From contig NZ_WUYX01000066.1 in NCBI RefSeq assembly GCF_009834785.1, forward strand, positions 517 to 33,180: a DNA stretch of 32,664 nt. Reading direction: 5' to 3'. Positions 30,195 through 32,664 of this stretch are shown here, in pieces; positions within the stretch are counted from its first letter, which is position 1, and each line of letters opens with the position of its first letter. Both the position numbers and the translations under genes were made by a program. Under the pieces are notes generated by a model. That model was given only the letters and a program-made list of their open reading frames with translations, searched no databases and was not told the DNA's origin. Origin of the DNA: Natronorubrum halalkaliphilum (lineage in GTDB: Archaea > Halobacteriota > Halobacteria > Halobacteriales > Natrialbaceae).

Positions 30195-30434
30195 ATGACA
30201 GCGACACTGACCGACGACGAGGTCGGCAAGAAGGTCGTCGACGCGGAGGGGAAGGAACTCGGAATCGTCGCGAAAGTCGAGGGCGGCCGAGCGTCCGTCG
30301 ATCCGAACCCCTCCGTCGCGGAGCAGGTGCTCGCGTCGATAGGCGTGGAGGGCGAAGACGACGAGGATTACCTCGTCACGGAGGATATGATCGATCGGAT
30401 CGGCGAAGAGATCGTTCTGAACGGCGACATCTGA
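30195..30434 (+). CDS. PRC-barrel domain protein, 79 aa
   Basis: The first about 45 residues (DDEVGKKVVDAEGKELGIVAKV...) form a small beta-barrel of the PRC-H type, found in photosynthetic reaction centre H subunits, RimM and many small archaeal proteins. The rest (YLVTEDMIDRIGEEIVLNG) is a short helical tail. The ATG at 30195 gives the conserved start (MTATLTDDEVG); the longer frame covers the intergenic region. Its partner is unknown. Confidence 0.85.
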   Translation: MTATLTDDEVGKKVVDAEGKELGIVAKVEGGRASVDPNPSVAEQVLASIGVEGEDDEDYLVTEDMIDRIGEEIVLNGDI

Positions 30435-30628
30435 GCGGGTTTCGGACGCGAAATCGACGGCCGCAGACACACACCGGCGACAGCATCGTCCCGCAAGGAA
30501 CGCCGCCTCGTTAGAGGGGACAACCAAGGGATCCCGAAACTCGAGAGCCCGCCGGCCCGCGCCGACGGCGCTCCCGATCGGTGGGAACTAGGGAATAGCT
30601 GTAAGTGACGCTCCCGCGACGATACGGT

Positions 30629-31456
30629 ATGTTCGAACGGATCCTCGTTCCGACCGACGGAAGTGGACCAGCAAACGCCGCGCTCGAGTACGCCGGCGAA
30701 ATCGCCGCAGCGGAGGACGTGACCGTCCAGATCCTCCACGTCGTCGACCCGGATGTCGATCCGGAAGCCGCCGACGAGCGACTGGCCGACAGTCGCGACT
30801 GGGTCAGCGACGTCCCGATCATCGACGAGGTGCGAACCGGCGAGCCAGCGGACGCGATCCTCGAGTACGCACGGGACAACGACGTCGACGCCATCGTCAT
30901 GGGAACGCGGGGCCGACGCGGCGTCGGGCGGCTCGTTCTGGGGAGCGTCACCGAAACGGTCGTTCGCGACGCGGCCGTGCCCGTCCTCGTCGTCCGCGGG
31001 GCGGCCGAAGTCAGGCGGCGGTATCCGTTCGAAACGATCGTCGTCCCGACCGACGGCAGCGCTCACGCCGACGCCGCACTCGAGCGCGCACAGGCGATTG
31101 CCACGCACCACGACGCGACCGTTCACCTCCTCTCGGTCGTCGACGTGACGCCGGCCGGAATCGACGACCGCAGCGATCTCCGGCTCAACCGCCTCGAGCG
31201 ATTCGCGAACGAGGTCGTCGACGAGGGAGAGCAGCTACTCGAGAACGCGGGTGTCGACGTCGAACGGTCCGTTCGGTACGGGTCGACACATCGACAGATT
31301 CGGACCCACGTTGACGAGACGGATGCGGACCTTCTGGTGATAGGGACGCACGGGCGAAGCGGCCTCGATCGCCTGCTACTAGGAAGCATTACCGAACGCC
31401 TGCTGCGGACGGCGACGACCCCGGTGCTGACGGTCCAGGCCGCGAGCGAGAACTGA
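30629..31456 (+). CDS. Tandem UspA protein (two Usp domains), 275 aa
   Basis: Two complete UspA domains are fused. Domain 1 starts MFERILVPTDGSGPANAALE and has VMGTRGRRGVGRLVLGSVTE; domain 2 starts FETIVVPTDGSAHADAALE and has VIGTHGRSGLDRLLLGSITE. Both have the nucleotide-contacting Asp and the G-x2-G-x9-GS loop, so each may bind ATP, and the protein may act as an intramolecular dimer. The ATG at 30629 is chosen because the first strand follows directly; an upstream GTG adds eight residues only. The TGA is followed by short AACTGAGA tandem text. Confidence 0.93.
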   Translation: MFERILVPTDGSGPANAALEYAGEIAAAEDVTVQILHVVDPDVDPEAADERLADSRDWVSDVPIIDEVRTGEPADAILEYARDNDVDAIVMGTRGRRGVGRLVLGSVTETVVRDAAVPVLVVRGAAEVRRRYPFETIVVPTDGSAHADAALERAQAIATHHDATVHLLSVVDVTPAGIDDRSDLRLNRLERFANEVVDEGEQLLENAGVDVERSVRYGSTHRQIRTHVDETDADLLVIGTHGRSGLDRLLLGSITERLLRTATTPVLTVQAASEN

Positions 31457-31640
31457 GAAAACTGAGAGAACTGAGCAAGGGCGGAGTCGAGAGCCGAGCG
31501 ACAACCGGTCGACTGCGGAGCATTTCGATCCCGCAGTCTCTCGGCTCCGATGGGGCTGACTACAACAACCCGTCTCGTGCGGACCGCTGTACGTCAGTGT
31601 CGGACGGCCGCGAGCAGTCGTGCGGTCGCTTCGAGAAACA

Positions 31641-31660
31641 GGTACAGCAGACCGTATCAG
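31641..31660 (-). repeat. Repeat-end motif at the stop codon of the truncated kinase
   Basis: On the minus strand this reads CTGATACGGTCTGCTGTACC, matching the start of the 82-bp hairpins and of the 29065 element. The A of the TGA is again the first base of ATACGG. A second looser match in the same orientation (ACTACAACAACCCGT) lies near 31560. The rest of the element is not clear. Confidence 0.45.
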
Positions 31661-32589
31661 TCGACGAACCCCGAACGGATCTCGAATCGGGCTCCGCCGG
31701 CTTCGCTGTCGGTGATCTCGAGATCCCAGTCGTGTGATTCGACGATCGTCTTGACGATCGAAAGCCCGAGCCCCGTCCCGTCGTCAGCCGTGGTGTACCC
31801 CGACTCGAGGATTCGATCTCGCTCCGATTCGGGGATTCCGACGCCGGTATCGGCGACGTAAAACCCGTCGTCCGTGAGCCCGACGCGGATCGTTACCTCG
31901 TCGTCGGCAGCGTCCGGTCCGTCGTCCGCTTTGACCGCCGAGTCGGCGTCTTCGGAGCGAGCGGTCGTTGAGGCGGCTCCGGAACCGGCCGTCTCGCGAG
32001 ACAACTCCCGCGTCCGTGACTCTCCGTCCGTGATACCGTGTTCGACGCTGTTCCGAAACAAGTTCTCGAACAGTTGCTGGAGCCGTCCGGGATCGGCCAG
32101 TACGTATCGGTCTCCCGGCCGTTCGAACGACGCTGCCGGCGCATCGACGTTGTCCCAGGCCTTCGACGCAATCTCGGCGAGAGAGACGGGTTGTGGATCG
32201 TCGATCGACTTCCCCTCGCGAGCGAGCCACAGCAAGTCGTCGATGATATTCGCGATTCGTTCGTGGGATTGAACGACGGCGTCGAACGACTCCGGATCAG
32301 CCGTCTCGCGGGCCCGCTCGAGTTCTCCCATCGCGACGGTCAGGGGATTTCGCAGGTCGTGAGAGACGACCCTCGCAAACCGCTCGAACCGATCTTTCTG
32401 GCGTTCGAGTTCCCGCTCGCGGCCGATCCGGTCGAGCGTCGCTTCGAGACCCGAGGAGACGATTCGCAACAGCACGCGATCCGTCTCGTCGAACGCGCCC
32501 ACCGTCCGCGACGCGACGAGCAAGACGCCGTGGTCGCCGATCGGGAGGGTGATTTCACTGCGGACCGGGGTTTCGCGATTGGTACGTGT
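31657..32589 (-). pseudogene. GAF-domain sensor histidine kinase, truncated at its N-terminus
   Basis: The visible part begins in the last third of a GAF domain (TNRETPVRSEITLPIGDHGV and VGAFDETDRVLL). A HisKA region follows with phospho-acceptor His in VVSHDLRNPL, then the ATPase domain with N-box ENLFRNSVEHG, G1 DTGVGIP and G2 GTGLGLSI. A low-complexity acidic insert lies within the ATPase domain (about residues 170-205). Just upstream of TRTNRETP an in-frame TAA (32590-32592) cuts the reading frame, no ATG or GTG follows, and the DNA beyond does not continue the GAF sequence. The only start is a TTG at 32523. The gene looks broken at about 32590, perhaps by an insertion extending beyond the window. 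Confidence 0.6.
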
Positions 32590-32664
32590 TTAGCCCCAGC
32601 TGATTTCGTTAGTATCTCGTAGGGGGCGATCTACGGTGGAGATATGCTTTGTCGGCAGGGGTCA

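Noticed and set aside
1-32664. CRISPR arrays, rRNA genes and replication origins
   Set aside because: No regularly spaced repeats with unique spacers, no rRNA sequence and no Orc1/Cdc6 gene with origin repeats were seen.

Overview
The window looks like part of a haloarchaeal chromosome. The proteins are strongly acidic (Asp/Glu-rich) and most of the sequence is GC-rich. It carries an archaeal EF-1 alpha and uS10, a HalOD1 output domain, a PGF-CTERM surface protein, Tat-type signals with RR motifs, and a tRNA without an encoded CCA. Several TATA-like boxes lie about 25-30 bases before start codons, as expected for leaderless haloarchaeal transcripts. A member of the Natrialbaceae is my guess, from general resemblance only.

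Left part (1-6.7 kb), accessory: the tail of an IS4/ISH8-type transposase, a membrane-anchored hypothetical protein, an IS110-family element with a structured upstream non-coding end, a PAS-PAS histidine kinase, and scattered fragments resembling IS ends. A small two-TM protein and an overlapping chain of tiny zinc-finger genes follow, ending at tRNA-Ala(CGC). An opposite-strand 40-residue zinc micro-protein is nested inside that chain. IS remnants, lower GC and a tRNA border suggest an island.

Middle part (6.7-20 kb), mostly core: rhomboid protease, uS10 and EF-1 alpha (leftward), an SDR oxidoreductase, two sister UspA proteins, an uncharacterised protein, a ROK sugar kinase, an LVIVD-repeat Tat/PGF-CTERM protein, and a NifU-type Fe-S scaffold. 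Then come an ACT protein coupled to homoserine dehydrogenase (Thr/Met branch), a MOSC protein, a YqcI/YcgG (GntA-like) protein coupled to a cysteine hydrolase, and a four-TM protein.

Right part (20-32.6 kb), regulation, transport and stress: a HalOD1 plus receiver pair, an Lrp/AsnC regulator, UspA, a three-gene ABC-2 exporter operon with a Tat lipoprotein, a geranylgeranyl-reductase-family flavoprotein, UspA, an orphan NrfD membrane protein, a triosephosphate-isomerase-like protein downstream of a 49-residue RHH-like protein, a PRC-barrel protein, a tandem UspA, and a GAF/histidine kinase broken at its N-terminus at the right edge.

The most unusual signals are small repeats. Two 82-bp hairpin elements have arms in inverted order but loops in the same order. 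A shared end motif (ACTGATACGG...) overlaps the TGA stop codon of three different genes. A degenerate 60-80 bp family occurs near usp and nrfD genes. A candidate IS110 bridge RNA is closed by a 10-bp long-range stem.
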